Shown here: in pieces, positions 37,029 to 45,936 of the stretch | Layout of the letters: the number at the start of each line of letters is the position of its first letter | Numbering within the stretch: position 1 is the first letter of the stretch | NCBI RefSeq assembly: GCF_900188095.1 | Contig: NZ_FZOT01000001.1 | Location: 434,001 to 498,000 of the forward strand | Source of the DNA: Noviherbaspirillum humi | GTDB lineage: Bacteria > Pseudomonadota > Gammaproteobacteria > Burkholderiales > Burkholderiaceae_D | Length of the DNA: 64,000 nucleotides | Reading direction: 5' to 3' | Notes under the pieces: model-generated | What the model was told of the DNA's origin: nothing | The model's database searches: none | The model's input: only the letters and a program-made list of their open reading frames with translations | Translations under genes and position numbers: made by a program

Positions 37029-38165
37029 TTATCGGGAAGCAGCGGTTTCGATCTTGGACAGCGACATGTCGAGAAAATCCCCGCCGGTCTCGGTGTAGCG
37101 GATCTTCACCGGGTACCAGTAGTGGCCGGGCGACAGCCAGATGTCGATCCGCTGATCATAGGAGCCCGGCTTCGGATTGCGCACCACATGCCATGCCGAG
37201 ATGGTACCGAAGTCCGACGCCAGCTGCTCTTCGCCGATGACGCGGATGTGCCAGGGGTCCATGTCGCGCGAGCCGGCCACCATCAGGTCGATCTGCGCCC
37301 CGGGCTGGAATTGCGTCGCATCGCCGAGGCCGATGGCCGCCAGCTGCCAGATCACGCTGGCCCGGTCCTGTTCGCCGCCCTGGCGCGGGTAGCTGGCGGT
37401 GGACGCGGAAAAGCTGATCGTCTCGCGTTCCCGCTGGAAATGAGTATTGGTCAGCGACCGGCGGAAGCGCTTCTCGCTGTACAGCACCGGCGCCACGCCG
37501 GAATCGTCCAGCTCGCCCTCGCTGGCGAATTCGAGGACGGTGAAGAACAGCACGCTGGCATTGCCATGCACGGCGTAGCGGCCATTTGCGGCGTGCCAGG
37601 AAATCGTGCCCCGGCCATACACCATCTGTCCTTCGCGCAGCGACTGCACTTCGAAGCGCAGATCGGCGGAAGGCGGCGGCAGCGCCTTGTAGCGCGGTTT
37701 CGCGTGCGCGGCAGGCGGCGCGGGGTCGGTGGATGCCGCGGCTTCCGCGACGGCCGGCGGCGCAGGCGGCGCATCGGCGGGATCGTCCTGCACGTCGCGG
37801 GATGGCTCTGCCGCCGGCTCGGCCGGCAGGGTCGCCACGGGCTCTTCCGGCGGCGTGGATGCGGGCTCGGCGGCAACCGGTTCAGGCGCAGGGGCGGGCC
37901 GCGGCCCGGGCTTGCGGCGCGGCGCGGGAGGCGGCGGAACGGGCGCTGCCTGCGGGCTCGGCACCGGTTCGGCAACCGCCGCCGGCTGCAGCGCGATGCT
38001 CACGACCTGCGGCTCGCCGCTGCCCAGCGATGGAAAGCTCAGCCGGCCGGTCCCCCAGTTGATGAACATGCCATGCAGCAGCAGGGACAACAGCAGCAAT
38101 GCCAGCATGCGCCAGGGCATGCGTCGCTTGGATGCCTGGCGTGGATTGACGGAAAAAATCGACAT
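37029..38165 (-). CDS. DUF3108 domain-containing protein with membrane anchor and Pro-rich linker
   Basis: 378 residues. A cytoplasmic basic N-terminus and one transmembrane helix (MLALLLLSLLLHGMFINW, about 20-37) are followed by a Pro/Ala-rich linker (about 62-155) and a DUF3108 domain (about 160-375). The domain shares ANGRYAVHGN, RQGGEQDRASVIWQLAAIGL and WLSPGHYWYPVKIRYTE with its downstream paralogue. The TonB-like architecture (anchor, Pro-rich spacer, periplasmic domain) would let the domain span the periplasm. The function is unknown. Confidence 0.85.
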   Translation of the reverse strand: MSIFSVNPRQASKRRMPWRMLALLLLSLLLHGMFINWGTGRLSFPSLGSGEPQVVSIALQPAAVAEPVPSPQAAPVPPPPAPRRKPGPRPAPAPEPVAAEPASTPPEEPVATLPAEPAAEPSRDVQDDPADAPPAPPAVAEAAASTDPAPPAAHAKPRYKALPPPSADLRFEVQSLREGQMVYGRGTISWHAANGRYAVHGNASVLFFTVLEFASEGELDDSGVAPVLYSEKRFRRSLTNTHFQRERETISFSASTASYPRQGGEQDRASVIWQLAAIGLGDATQFQPGAQIDLMVAGSRDMDPWHIRVIGEEQLASDFGTISAWHVVRNPKPGSYDQRIDIWLSPGHYWYPVKIRYTETGGDFLDMSLSKIETAASR

Positions 38166-38369
38166 CCGGCAAGTGTATCAACGGATGCCGGCATCCCGCC
38201 CCGGCAAGCATGCCCATGCGGCGCATTGCCGTCCTAATGCGGCATCCCTGCGACGAAAGCCGACGGCATCTGATGGGTTTGGCATGTCATCCTGATCATT
38301 CAGCTCGGCCGGTTTATCTGCTACGCTGCATGGACATTGCCAAAAACGCCACCACCAAAGGAGAGCGCC

Positions 38370-39143
38370 GTGATCACGCCCAATATGCCGAATTTCCCCG
38401 GAATGGAAGCGATGTCCGACACCATGGAGTTCATGAAGAACCTGTGGTCCGGCATGGGCATGCCGGGCATGAACCCGGGCGCCACCATGGGCGGCATGAA
38501 AATGCCGGGCATGGTGATGCCGACGCTGTCGGTCGAGGAAATCCAGAAGAAGATTTCTGATCTGAAGGCAGTCGAAGCCTGGCTGGAACTGAACATGCAC
38601 ATGCTGCGCGGAACCATACAGGCGCTGGAAGTGCAGGCCGCCACCCTGTCGGCGCTGAAATCCATGGGCGACGCGCTGAATGCCGGCGTCAACAACATGA
38701 CGGCGCAGGCGCGCGCGGCGGCGGAAGAGTTCGGCGCCGGCGGCACGGCCAAGCCAGCCCAACCGCCGCAGGAAAACGGGAAGGGCGCAGGCAATGGCGC
38801 AGCCGCAGCGGAGCACGCGCCGGCGGGCGGCAGCGGTGGCGCCGGCAGCGCTGCCGGAAGCAAGGCCGCGCCCAACGAACGCGATCAGATGGATGCCGCC
38901 AGCCTGGCCGCGCCGCTGGTCAATGCCGCCGCCTGGTGGAACATGCTGCAGGACCATTTCAAGCAAGCCGTCGATACCGCCCTGGCCAGCGAGAAGCCGG
39001 CTGGCGATGGCGGCGCCAAGCCGTCTTCGGGCGGGCGCGGCGCATCTTCATCCTCATCCTCGTCCTCATCGTCGTCCAAGGCCGCGAAGACGGATGAAGG
39101 CGCGGCCAAGCCCGCGTCCCGTAAGCGCAAGCCGGCGAAGTAA
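38370..39143 (+). CDS. PhaM-like polyhydroxyalkanoate granule regulatory protein
   Basis: 257 residues from the GTG at 38370, placed by the SD aaaggaga just upstream. The in-frame ATG at 38337 lies before the SD and is less likely. The Met/Gly-rich N-terminal part is followed by the conserved LSVEEIQKKISDLKAVEAWLELNMHMLR helix typical of PhaM. The middle is Ala-rich, with a 16-Ser/Lys low-complexity run (about 225-238) and a basic KPASRKRKPAK tail like the DNA-binding tails of PhaM. PhaM activates PHA synthase and tethers granules to the nucleoid. No phaCAB genes are here. Confidence 0.8.
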   Translation: MITPNMPNFPGMEAMSDTMEFMKNLWSGMGMPGMNPGATMGGMKMPGMVMPTLSVEEIQKKISDLKAVEAWLELNMHMLRGTIQALEVQAATLSALKSMGDALNAGVNNMTAQARAAAEEFGAGGTAKPAQPPQENGKGAGNGAAAAEHAPAGGSGGAGSAAGSKAAPNERDQMDAASLAAPLVNAAAWWNMLQDHFKQAVDTALASEKPAGDGGAKPSSGGRGASSSSSSSSSSSKAAKTDEGAAKPASRKRKPAK

Positions 39144-39170
39144 TTACCCGGGCTCGTCCGCCCGCCAGCC

Positions 39171-39224
39171 GCTCAGCCGGCTGGCGCCTTCCCTTCCGCT
39201 CAGCCGATTGGCACCTTCCCTTCC
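39171..39224. repeat. Two tandem 27-bp repeats
   Basis: Units 39171-39197 and 39198-39224 (each gctcagccg..tggc.ccttcccttcc) match at 24 of 27 positions. They lie in the 333-bp gap between phaM and vgrG. A GC hairpin (39163-39170 with 39179-39186) overlaps the first unit and may end the phaM transcript. The rest of the gap holds an AT-rich stretch (39380-39435) with a TATAAT at 39406 and the small palindrome ttgta-N5-tacaa (39419-39433), presumably the vgrG promoter region. No gene is seen. Confidence 0.7.
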
Positions 39225-39476
39225 ATCCCGCCAGCACCGTCAAGCCAGCTGCCCATCCCGGTGCGATGGCCGGCATTCGACTATCCCCACCGTCTTCCTC
39301 GGCGCCGTGTGACTTTCGGCGCTTGCCTACGCTGCGGTTCTCCACGAGTTTCGAAAGCCCACGCGGGCAAGGTTGTCATTTCCCTATTTATTGACTCCAG
39401 GAAGCTATAATCGCAAAGTTGTAAAAAATACAATATCAGCCGGCAGCCTGATCCGCCGACCTTCCGGAGTCTGCTC

Positions 39477-42269
39477 ATGTCCCACCACGAACGGCGCGAT
39501 CGGCCATCGCGCGCAGCAGCACTCGATAGCCGCCCGGGTTTCGACGCGTCCCCCTTCACCCAGCAGCGGCGACTGATCACGCTGCGCTTCGCCGAAGACA
39601 GCGACCTGGAGGCGGACAGCCTGCTGCCGCAGCGCCTGCGCGGCGTGGAGAGCATCTCCGGCGGCTATCTGTACCTGGTTGACGTGCTCAGCGCCAATGC
39701 CTTCATCGAGGCGAAGCAGGTGCTGGGGCAGACGGCCGAGCTGGCGATTCTGCTGGCCGATGGGAAGCGCCGCCTGGTCAGCGGCATCGTCACCGCATTC
39801 GGCCCGGTGGCGTCGGACGGTGGCTTCACCCGCTATGCGCTGCAGATGGAGCCCTGCCTGGCGCTGCTGGCGCATCGCTTCAATGCCTGCGTCAGGCAGA
39901 ACATGACGGTGCCCGACGTCATCCGCGACGTGATGCAGCGCCATGTCGGCGGCAATCCGGTATTCGCCCGCGCCTTTCAGGTCGAGTTTCGGCTGACGCA
40001 GGACTATCCCGTGCTCTCGTATTGCAACCAGTACGAATTCGACCTGCATTTCCTCGACAGGCTGATGGCCGAGTATGGGCTGTTTCATTTCTTCGAATTC
40101 CGCGCAGACAATGACTGTCCGGTGCATGTGATGGTGGTCGCCGACGATCCTTTCGTGTTCGCGCCGGCGATGCAGGCGACCGTGCGCTACGCCGGCGCCC
40201 ATCCGACGACGGAGGAGGATGTGCTGACCGGCTGGAGCGCCCTGCGCCGCGTGCAGCCGGGGCTGGTGCATCTGACCAGCTATGACTACAAGACCGCCAG
40301 CGTCGAGCAGGCCGGCGAGCGCAGCCGCATCGACCAGGGCAAGGCCGGCAATTCGCTGGCGTCGACGCTGGAAGACTTCGATCCGCTCACGCATTACTAC
40401 GCCAGCGGCGGCGACAGGCTTGAACGCCATGCGCTGCTGCGCCAGCAGGCGCATGACTTCGAGGCCAAGCAGTTCAGCGCCGCTGGCTGCCTGCGCGGCG
40501 CCGCCGCCGGCACCTGGTTCGAGCTGCGCGACCATCCGGTGCATGACCAGCAGAATGCGGAGCAGCGCCAGTTTCTGATCCTGTTGCAGGCGGTCGAGGC
40601 CAGCAACAATTACCTCGATGAGCTGAACCCCCAGGCGCAACGGCTGATGCAAGCCGGGGTGGATCTGCCGCTCCCGCTGCAACCCTGGTTCAATCCCGGT
40701 GCCGGCTTCGATGCGCGAGGCGGTCAGCTGCTGTTCCGCAACCGGATGCGCTGCGCGCGGCGAGGGCAGCCGGTGCGCCCGCGCTTCGGCCATGGCGATC
40801 TCGCCAAGCCGACCGCGCCCGGTCCAATGACCGCCATCGTGGTCGGACCCGAGGGCGAGGAAATCCATACCGACGATCTCGGCCGCATCAAGATTCAGTT
40901 CGACTGGCAGCTGCCGCAGAACCATCCGCAAGGCGGGGCCGGGCGCGACGAGCGCTCATCGGCCTGGGTGCGCATGGTCCACCCCTCCGCCGGCGCGGCC
41001 TGGGGCACGCAATACCTGCCGCGCGTCGGCCAGGAAGTCGCGATCCTGTTCCTGCACGGCGACATCGACCGGCCGGTATGCCTCGGCGCCCTGCATAACG
41101 GCATCCAGGCGCCGCCGCATTTTTCCGGCGCCGGCAGCCTGCCCGCCAACAAGGCGCTGTCCGGCACCCGCACCCGGGAACTGCGGGGCAGCCGCGCCAA
41201 CCAGCTGCGCTTCGACGACAGCAGCGGCCAGATCAGCGCGCAGCTGATGTCCGAGCATGCGGCGACGGAGCTGAACCAGGGCTGGCTCGGCACGCCGCGC
41301 CAGGAAGGCAAGTCCGAGCCGCGCGGCGAAGGTTTCGAGCTCATCACCGATGCCGCCGGCGCGGTGCGGGCGGCGCGCGGCCTGCTGCTGACGGCGTGGT
41401 CGCGCCTGCAGGATGGCAGGCAGCTGGAGCGGGCGGAGTTCGAACGGCTGCTGGATGAATGCCATGCCCTGTTCGCGCAGCTCGGCGATTACGCCGCTCG
41501 GCACAAGGCCCAGCCGGTGGATGGCAAGCCGCAGGAGACGGTGCGGCAGCATCTGCGTGATTGGGAAAACGGTTCCAACGCCAGGCCTGGAGCGAGCGGC
41601 GGCGGCCAGCCGCTGATCGGCATGACGGCGCCGGCCGGATTGGGTTTCGCCACGCCGGCCGGCATCGTCAGCTACGCCGGCAGGAATCTCGACAGCGTCG
41701 CGCAGCAGCATCTGCAGCTCGCCGCCGGCCAGCGCATCAGCCTCAATGCCGGCGCCGGCATGTCGCTGTTCGCGCAGTCGGAGGGATTGAAGGCGATTGC
41801 CCATCAGGGCCGGCTGCAGCTGCAGGCCCAGCATGACGATGTGGAGCTGCAGGCGGAGCAGCATGTGCGCATCAGCGCCAGCCAGGGAAAGATCATCGCG
41901 ATGGCGCAGCAGGAAGTGGTGTTCATGACCAGCGGCGGCGCCTACATCAAGCTGTCCGGCGCCGATATCGAGTTCGGCTGCCCCGGCACGCTGAAGGCGA
42001 AAGCGGCCAGCCATCAGGTGCAGGGGCCGGCCTCCGCCAGCGCCGACCTGCCCAGCTTCGCCCGGGGCGACCTGTCCCGCACGCCGCAGCTGATCCGGCC
42101 CGGCGACGGCCGGCCGATCGACGGCGCCCGCTATCGCATCGGCCTGCCGGAGCAGCCAGCCATCGAGGGCCGCACCGATGCGCTCGGCAATGCGGCCAAG
42201 GTGGACGCCGACAAGATGAAGAACATGGCGGTTCGCTTCTTCGAGCCGGATGAAGGGAGCAAATCATGA
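39477..42269 (+). CDS. vgrG: Type VI secretion tip protein VgrG with C-terminal TTR-like domain
   Basis: 930 residues. The gp27-like base (about 30-420) includes LRFAEDSDLEADSLLPQRLRG and an EYGLFHFFEF strand. The gp5 OB domain (about 440-540) has TAIVVGPEGEEIHTDDLGRIKIQFDW, SAWVRMVHPSAGAAWG and LPRVGQEVAILFLHGDIDRPV. A T4-like gp6/DUF2345 region (about 740-855) follows. The last ~60 residues (GRPIDGARYRIGLPE ... EGRTDALGNA) look like a transthyretin-type domain, which in other VgrGs docks Tle lipases. It is the spike of a T6SS. The core tss genes are not in the window. Its stop overlaps the lipase ATG by 4 bp. Confidence 0.95.
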   Translation: MSHHERRDRPSRAAALDSRPGFDASPFTQQRRLITLRFAEDSDLEADSLLPQRLRGVESISGGYLYLVDVLSANAFIEAKQVLGQTAELAILLADGKRRLVSGIVTAFGPVASDGGFTRYALQMEPCLALLAHRFNACVRQNMTVPDVIRDVMQRHVGGNPVFARAFQVEFRLTQDYPVLSYCNQYEFDLHFLDRLMAEYGLFHFFEFRADNDCPVHVMVVADDPFVFAPAMQATVRYAGAHPTTEEDVLTGWSALRRVQPGLVHLTSYDYKTASVEQAGERSRIDQGKAGNSLASTLEDFDPLTHYYASGGDRLERHALLRQQAHDFEAKQFSAAGCLRGAAAGTWFELRDHPVHDQQNAEQRQFLILLQAVEASNNYLDELNPQAQRLMQAGVDLPLPLQPWFNPGAGFDARGGQLLFRNRMRCARRGQPVRPRFGHGDLAKPTAPGPMTAIVVGPEGEEIHTDDLGRIKIQFDWQLPQNHPQGGAGRDERSSAWVRMVHPSAGAAWGTQYLPRVGQEVAILFLHGDIDRPVCLGALHNGIQAPPHFSGAGSLPANKALSGTRTRELRGSRANQLRFDDSSGQISAQLMSEHAATELNQGWLGTPRQEGKSEPRGEGFELITDAAGAVRAARGLLLTAWSRLQDGRQLERAEFERLLDECHALFAQLGDYAARHKAQPVDGKPQETVRQHLRDWENGSNARPGASGGGQPLIGMTAPAGLGFATPAGIVSYAGRNLDSVAQQHLQLAAGQRISLNAGAGMSLFAQSEGLKAIAHQGRLQLQAQHDDVELQAEQHVRISASQGKIIAMAQQEVVFMTSGGAYIKLSGADIEFGCPGTLKAKAASHQVQGPASASADLPSFARGDLSRTPQLIRPGDGRPIDGARYRIGLPEQPAIEGRTDALGNAAKVDADKMKNMAVRFFEPDEGSKS

Positions 42270-44431
42270 ACGACGAACAAGCCGGCGAAGAAGGCTATGT
42301 CATCGCCAGCAAGACCATGGTGACGCTGCCGGGCGATGACAATGTGTGCCAGGTGCTGTACCAGATGCCCTTGCCCGGCGTGGTGATCCTGGTGCATGGC
42401 GTGAACTCCGACGGCGAGTGGTTCGAGCAGACGGAGCAAGGCCTATGCCGCGGCCTGAACCGAAGATTGGCGCGCTGCGATGAGCATCTGATGTACACCG
42501 GTGTGGAAGCGGGGCAGATGAGCCCGGTTGTCTATGGTCCGGAGCTGACCGGCGACGGCTTCGTCAGGGACGACTACAACAGCCGCAACTTCATCACACC
42601 TGCGCCGCACTTCTCGCCGGTAATCCGCTTCCGCTGGGGCTACAAGGCCAATGACGCCGAACTCAAGCGCTTCGGCCCCAACGTCCTGCTCAACGAACAC
42701 CACTACTGGGGCGGCGGCCCCTTCGCCAACGGCTGCAGCGCCTTGCCCGACCTCTGGACCGACGGCATCGACGACCGCCTCTTCCTCTGGCTCACCGTGC
42801 AGCACTTCAATCCCGAAAAAGGCCGCGACATCTATGCCTGCCCGCCGCGCGCCTACTATGTCCACGCCGCCCAGCGCCTCGCCAGGCTGATCGAAACCAT
42901 CCGCAGCAAGCAGGCCGGCGTGCCCATCACCGTGGTCTGCCACAGCCAGGGCAACATGATCGGCCTGGCCGCCGCCTTTCTCGGCCAGCGCCAGGCTGCT
43001 ATCACCGACCGCCGCGGCCAATCGGCCCCGCCGGTGGCCGACAACTATGTGCTGGTCAACCCGCCCTACAGCCTGCGCGAGCAAGGCATGGGCATGGACA
43101 ACTGGGCCCAGCGCGAAGTCGTCAATGCCGCCGGCCAGAGCGGCCGCCAGACCGGCCAGGCCAGGACTCAGACCCTGGCCGCCTTCTTCGACATCCTGCG
43201 ACGGCGCGCCGGCCAGCAACAATCCGACGCAGCCATCGACCGCCGCTGCGCCAACCGGCAGCCGGCCGACGGCAGCGACGGCTACTGCGTCCAGACCGAC
43301 CGGCAGCGCTACGGCAGCGGCCATGGCCGGGTGACGCTGTACTGCAACCCGCACGACCAGGTGATCTCCGCCGCCACCGTCCAGGGCATCGGCTGGCTCG
43401 GCCTGTCGGCGGCGCAGATCAAGGCCACCCGCGCCGACGGCGTGTTCACGCAGCGGGTCTGGGCGCAGCAATATCCGGTCGGCCAGCCAGGCACTTACCA
43501 CTACTGGCATGACCACTGGCGACACCGCCATTCGCAGGCCAACGCCGACGGCAAGAGCGCCGTCGAGTTCTGGCACCCGCCCTCCAAGCCGGCGCGCTAC
43601 AACATCGAAGGCGGCGTGCAATCCCGGCCCAATATGATCGCCGCCCTGCTCACCATCACCACCTCGCCGCTGATGTACCTAGTGTCGGCGCTGGCCAGGC
43701 AGCCGGTCCACGCCAGTCCGCCCGGGGACTGGCACATCCCCGTCAATGCGCCCGCCTTGCCGCACCTCTTCGAACCGACCGCCCGACGCTTCGACAGGGA
43801 AGAGGGCGAGAGCGCCTTCGACCAGGGGCGCGACCCGAATGCCGCCCTGCGCAACAAGCATGGCCAGCGCGCCGCCGACGATCCGTACGCGGCTTATGCA
43901 GGCAGCAGCGAGGAAGCGCCGCAGGGCGACGCGCAAACTGAAGCGCAGCTGCGCTACGAAGACCGGGCGCGGCTGCGCATGCTGGCGCGGCGCGAAGGCA
44001 AGGCCGATGACAAGGGCAACGTCGTTGGCGAGCAGCCGGATGCGACGCCGAGCGAGGAGTGGGTGGCGTGGCGGCGCGAGCGCATCACCGAGTTTTTGAA
44101 GCTGAGCGTGGACCAGAACGCGACCGACCACAGCACCATCGTCTGTAATGCGGCCAATGCGGAGAAGGCGCTGGCGTATGACGTGGCGGTGGGGTACAGC
44201 CATTTGTCGCCTGAGGATTGGGAGGAACTGCGCGTGTTGGCAGACTGGCGGCTAGTAAGGAAACTCGAAGCGAAAGGACATCCGCAAGCGTATCTGGGCG
44301 AGTACTTCAATAAAGGCACCCTTAGTGACATGCCCTTGCACCAGTATCCGGACTATCAACCTAGCGCTATGCCGCCGGAAATCTGTGATGAGCGCCAGAT
44401 TGCGCCACAGCAGCCAACGGGAGGTTCCTGA
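42266..44431 (+). CDS. Tle3-type T6SS phospholipase effector (alpha/beta hydrolase, DUF3274)
   Basis: 721 residues. The hydrolase core begins VVILVHGVNSDGEWF (about 39-53, oxyanion-hole HG). The nucleophile elbow is CHSQGN with Ser227, and a likely catalytic Asp lies in CNPHDQVI (about residue 358). The C-terminal third (about 560-721) is charged and helical, like the DUF3274 part of Tle3. It is predicted to cross via VgrG into the target periplasm and hydrolyse phospholipids. It is translationally coupled to vgrG (ATGA) and followed by a Tla3-like gene, reproducing the P. aeruginosa vgrG2b-tle3-tla3 order except that no tli3 immunity gene is present. Confidence 0.83.
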   Translation: MNDEQAGEEGYVIASKTMVTLPGDDNVCQVLYQMPLPGVVILVHGVNSDGEWFEQTEQGLCRGLNRRLARCDEHLMYTGVEAGQMSPVVYGPELTGDGFVRDDYNSRNFITPAPHFSPVIRFRWGYKANDAELKRFGPNVLLNEHHYWGGGPFANGCSALPDLWTDGIDDRLFLWLTVQHFNPEKGRDIYACPPRAYYVHAAQRLARLIETIRSKQAGVPITVVCHSQGNMIGLAAAFLGQRQAAITDRRGQSAPPVADNYVLVNPPYSLREQGMGMDNWAQREVVNAAGQSGRQTGQARTQTLAAFFDILRRRAGQQQSDAAIDRRCANRQPADGSDGYCVQTDRQRYGSGHGRVTLYCNPHDQVISAATVQGIGWLGLSAAQIKATRADGVFTQRVWAQQYPVGQPGTYHYWHDHWRHRHSQANADGKSAVEFWHPPSKPARYNIEGGVQSRPNMIAALLTITTSPLMYLVSALARQPVHASPPGDWHIPVNAPALPHLFEPTARRFDREEGESAFDQGRDPNAALRNKHGQRAADDPYAAYAGSSEEAPQGDAQTEAQLRYEDRARLRMLARREGKADDKGNVVGEQPDATPSEEWVAWRRERITEFLKLSVDQNATDHSTIVCNAANAEKALAYDVAVGYSHLSPEDWEELRVLADWRLVRKLEAKGHPQAYLGEYFNKGTLSDMPLHQYPDYQPSAMPPEICDERQIAPQQPTGGS

Positions 44432-45936
44432 TGCGATGGCTATATGAACGCTGGAGCGGTCGCCTGCTCATTGGCATGGTGGCTTTTGTGGTCGTCATGG
44501 GCATGCAGTTGCCAGACCTGCAGGCAAGCGGGCAACTTGCTCACATTTTGACTCAAGGAGAAATCATGAAAGCACTGAAATGGCCGCTATTGTTTGGCTT
44601 GTTGTCCATCGTCGCTACAATGGCGTGGTCCCATAACGAAGCCCAGGCCGAGGAAAAGCAGGCACAGGAAGTAGCATTGCTACAAGCACGCCAGCATAAG
44701 GAGCGGGAGAAGTTGGAAGAGGCAAAAGCTGCGCAGCATGGCTTCGCTGCTCAAGTGGTTGGGTTGCAATGGCTCAATCCGCTTATGCGACGCAGTTATC
44801 CGACTGAGTGGAATCTTCTATGGACGCTAGGCTTGGCCAAGCCCAACAAAAATGACGAACTCGTTAAAGAGAATCCTGCAAAGTTCAACACAATACAGCC
44901 AGTTTCGGGCATTGCATTCAATATGCAAGGTAAAGCCACGATACCGGGCTTTTTTCACTTGTATGTCGAAGAACTTTTCATTAAGTACAGAGTTCCGTAT
45001 TTCACCGATGGCCGCTACTTCTACACCGTGCAACCCGACTGGAAGCGGAATTGGCGCGAAGTCGGCAGCATCCATGTGCAAGCTGCGCTGCCTGTCACCC
45101 TCGAAGCTGACGAGTCTCGCGACTTCATCCAAAAGGAAATCGCTAGCACTTTCTCCATTGGCAAGCCGGAGATGTCCACCGCCAAAGCCCCACCCGACGT
45201 GAACGTGCGCCAGGGCGGTCCGACCATCGGCTTCGCTTCCCTCGACGCCGCGCTCGACTATCTCGAAACCCATCCCGACAAGACCGTCTGGGTCATGAGC
45301 TTCGATGCGCCCAGCTTCCCCAAGGATGAACAGCTCAATGAATCCTCCACGCTGCTGATCCTGGCCCATCCTTCCTACAAGACCGAGCGCGAGCCGCTGG
45401 CCTTCATTCATCGCGTCTCGCGCCGGCAGGCGGACGAGTTCACCGTCCAGGCCGCCGAGCCGCCGCGCCTGCAGCAGGCATGGCAGGCAGCGATCAACGA
45501 TGCTGCACAGCGCGGGAAACTGCAGACGACCCAGATCGGCTATGTGATCCATGATGCCGGCATGGGCCTGGAAGAAAACAGCAAGCGCCTCGCCGGCCTG
45601 TCGGCGGCGCTGATGCATGCCATGCCGGAGTTCGACTACCTGAAGCAGACCTTCAACACGCCAGCGCTGCTGGGCGACATGGGCGCGGGCACGGCACTGA
45701 CCAATGTGGCGTTGGGCATCGCCTACGCACATCACCGCAATACGCCGGTGCTGGTGGCCGGCACCGCGCAAGCCGGCAGCGCCACGGCGGTGCTGATCCG
45801 GCCGCCGCAGAATCCGACACCCTTCGATCCGGAAAAGACCTGGTTCCGCGCGCGAGGAGAGGGCGTTGCCTATCTGCCGTGGTGGGGAAGGCGTCATGAT
45901 GCATCACCGACCCGCATGCAGGGCTGGTCGGATTAA
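44431..45936 (+). CDS. DUF2875 family protein, Tla3-like T6SS adaptor
   Basis: 501 residues from the ATG at 44431, which overlaps the lipase stop by 1 nt and has SD gggagg. A second in-frame ATG at 44566 (residue 46) has a better SD (aaggag, 6 nt upstream) and would give 456 residues. Each start is followed by its own hydrophobic segment (LLIGMVAFVVVMGMQL; WPLLFGLLSIVATMAW). The body has a thiolase-like fold, with a repeat-like duplication around GPTIGFASLDAALDYLETHPDKTVWVMSFD and GDMGAGTALTNVALGIAYAHH. In P. aeruginosa, Tla3 (DUF2875) captures Tle3 in the periplasm for VgrG loading. Base composition is low-GC to about 45170, then normal. Confidence 0.8.
   Translation: MRWLYERWSGRLLIGMVAFVVVMGMQLPDLQASGQLAHILTQGEIMKALKWPLLFGLLSIVATMAWSHNEAQAEEKQAQEVALLQARQHKEREKLEEAKAAQHGFAAQVVGLQWLNPLMRRSYPTEWNLLWTLGLAKPNKNDELVKENPAKFNTIQPVSGIAFNMQGKATIPGFFHLYVEELFIKYRVPYFTDGRYFYTVQPDWKRNWREVGSIHVQAALPVTLEADESRDFIQKEIASTFSIGKPEMSTAKAPPDVNVRQGGPTIGFASLDAALDYLETHPDKTVWVMSFDAPSFPKDEQLNESSTLLILAHPSYKTEREPLAFIHRVSRRQADEFTVQAAEPPRLQQAWQAAINDAAQRGKLQTTQIGYVIHDAGMGLEENSKRLAGLSAALMHAMPEFDYLKQTFNTPALLGDMGAGTALTNVALGIAYAHHRNTPVLVAGTAQAGSATAVLIRPPQNPTPFDPEKTWFRARGEGVAYLPWWGRRHDASPTRMQGWSD

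Noticed and set aside
39391-39411. TTGACT and TATAAT as a vgrG promoter pair
   Set aside because: The spacer is only 9 bp, so these two boxes cannot act together.
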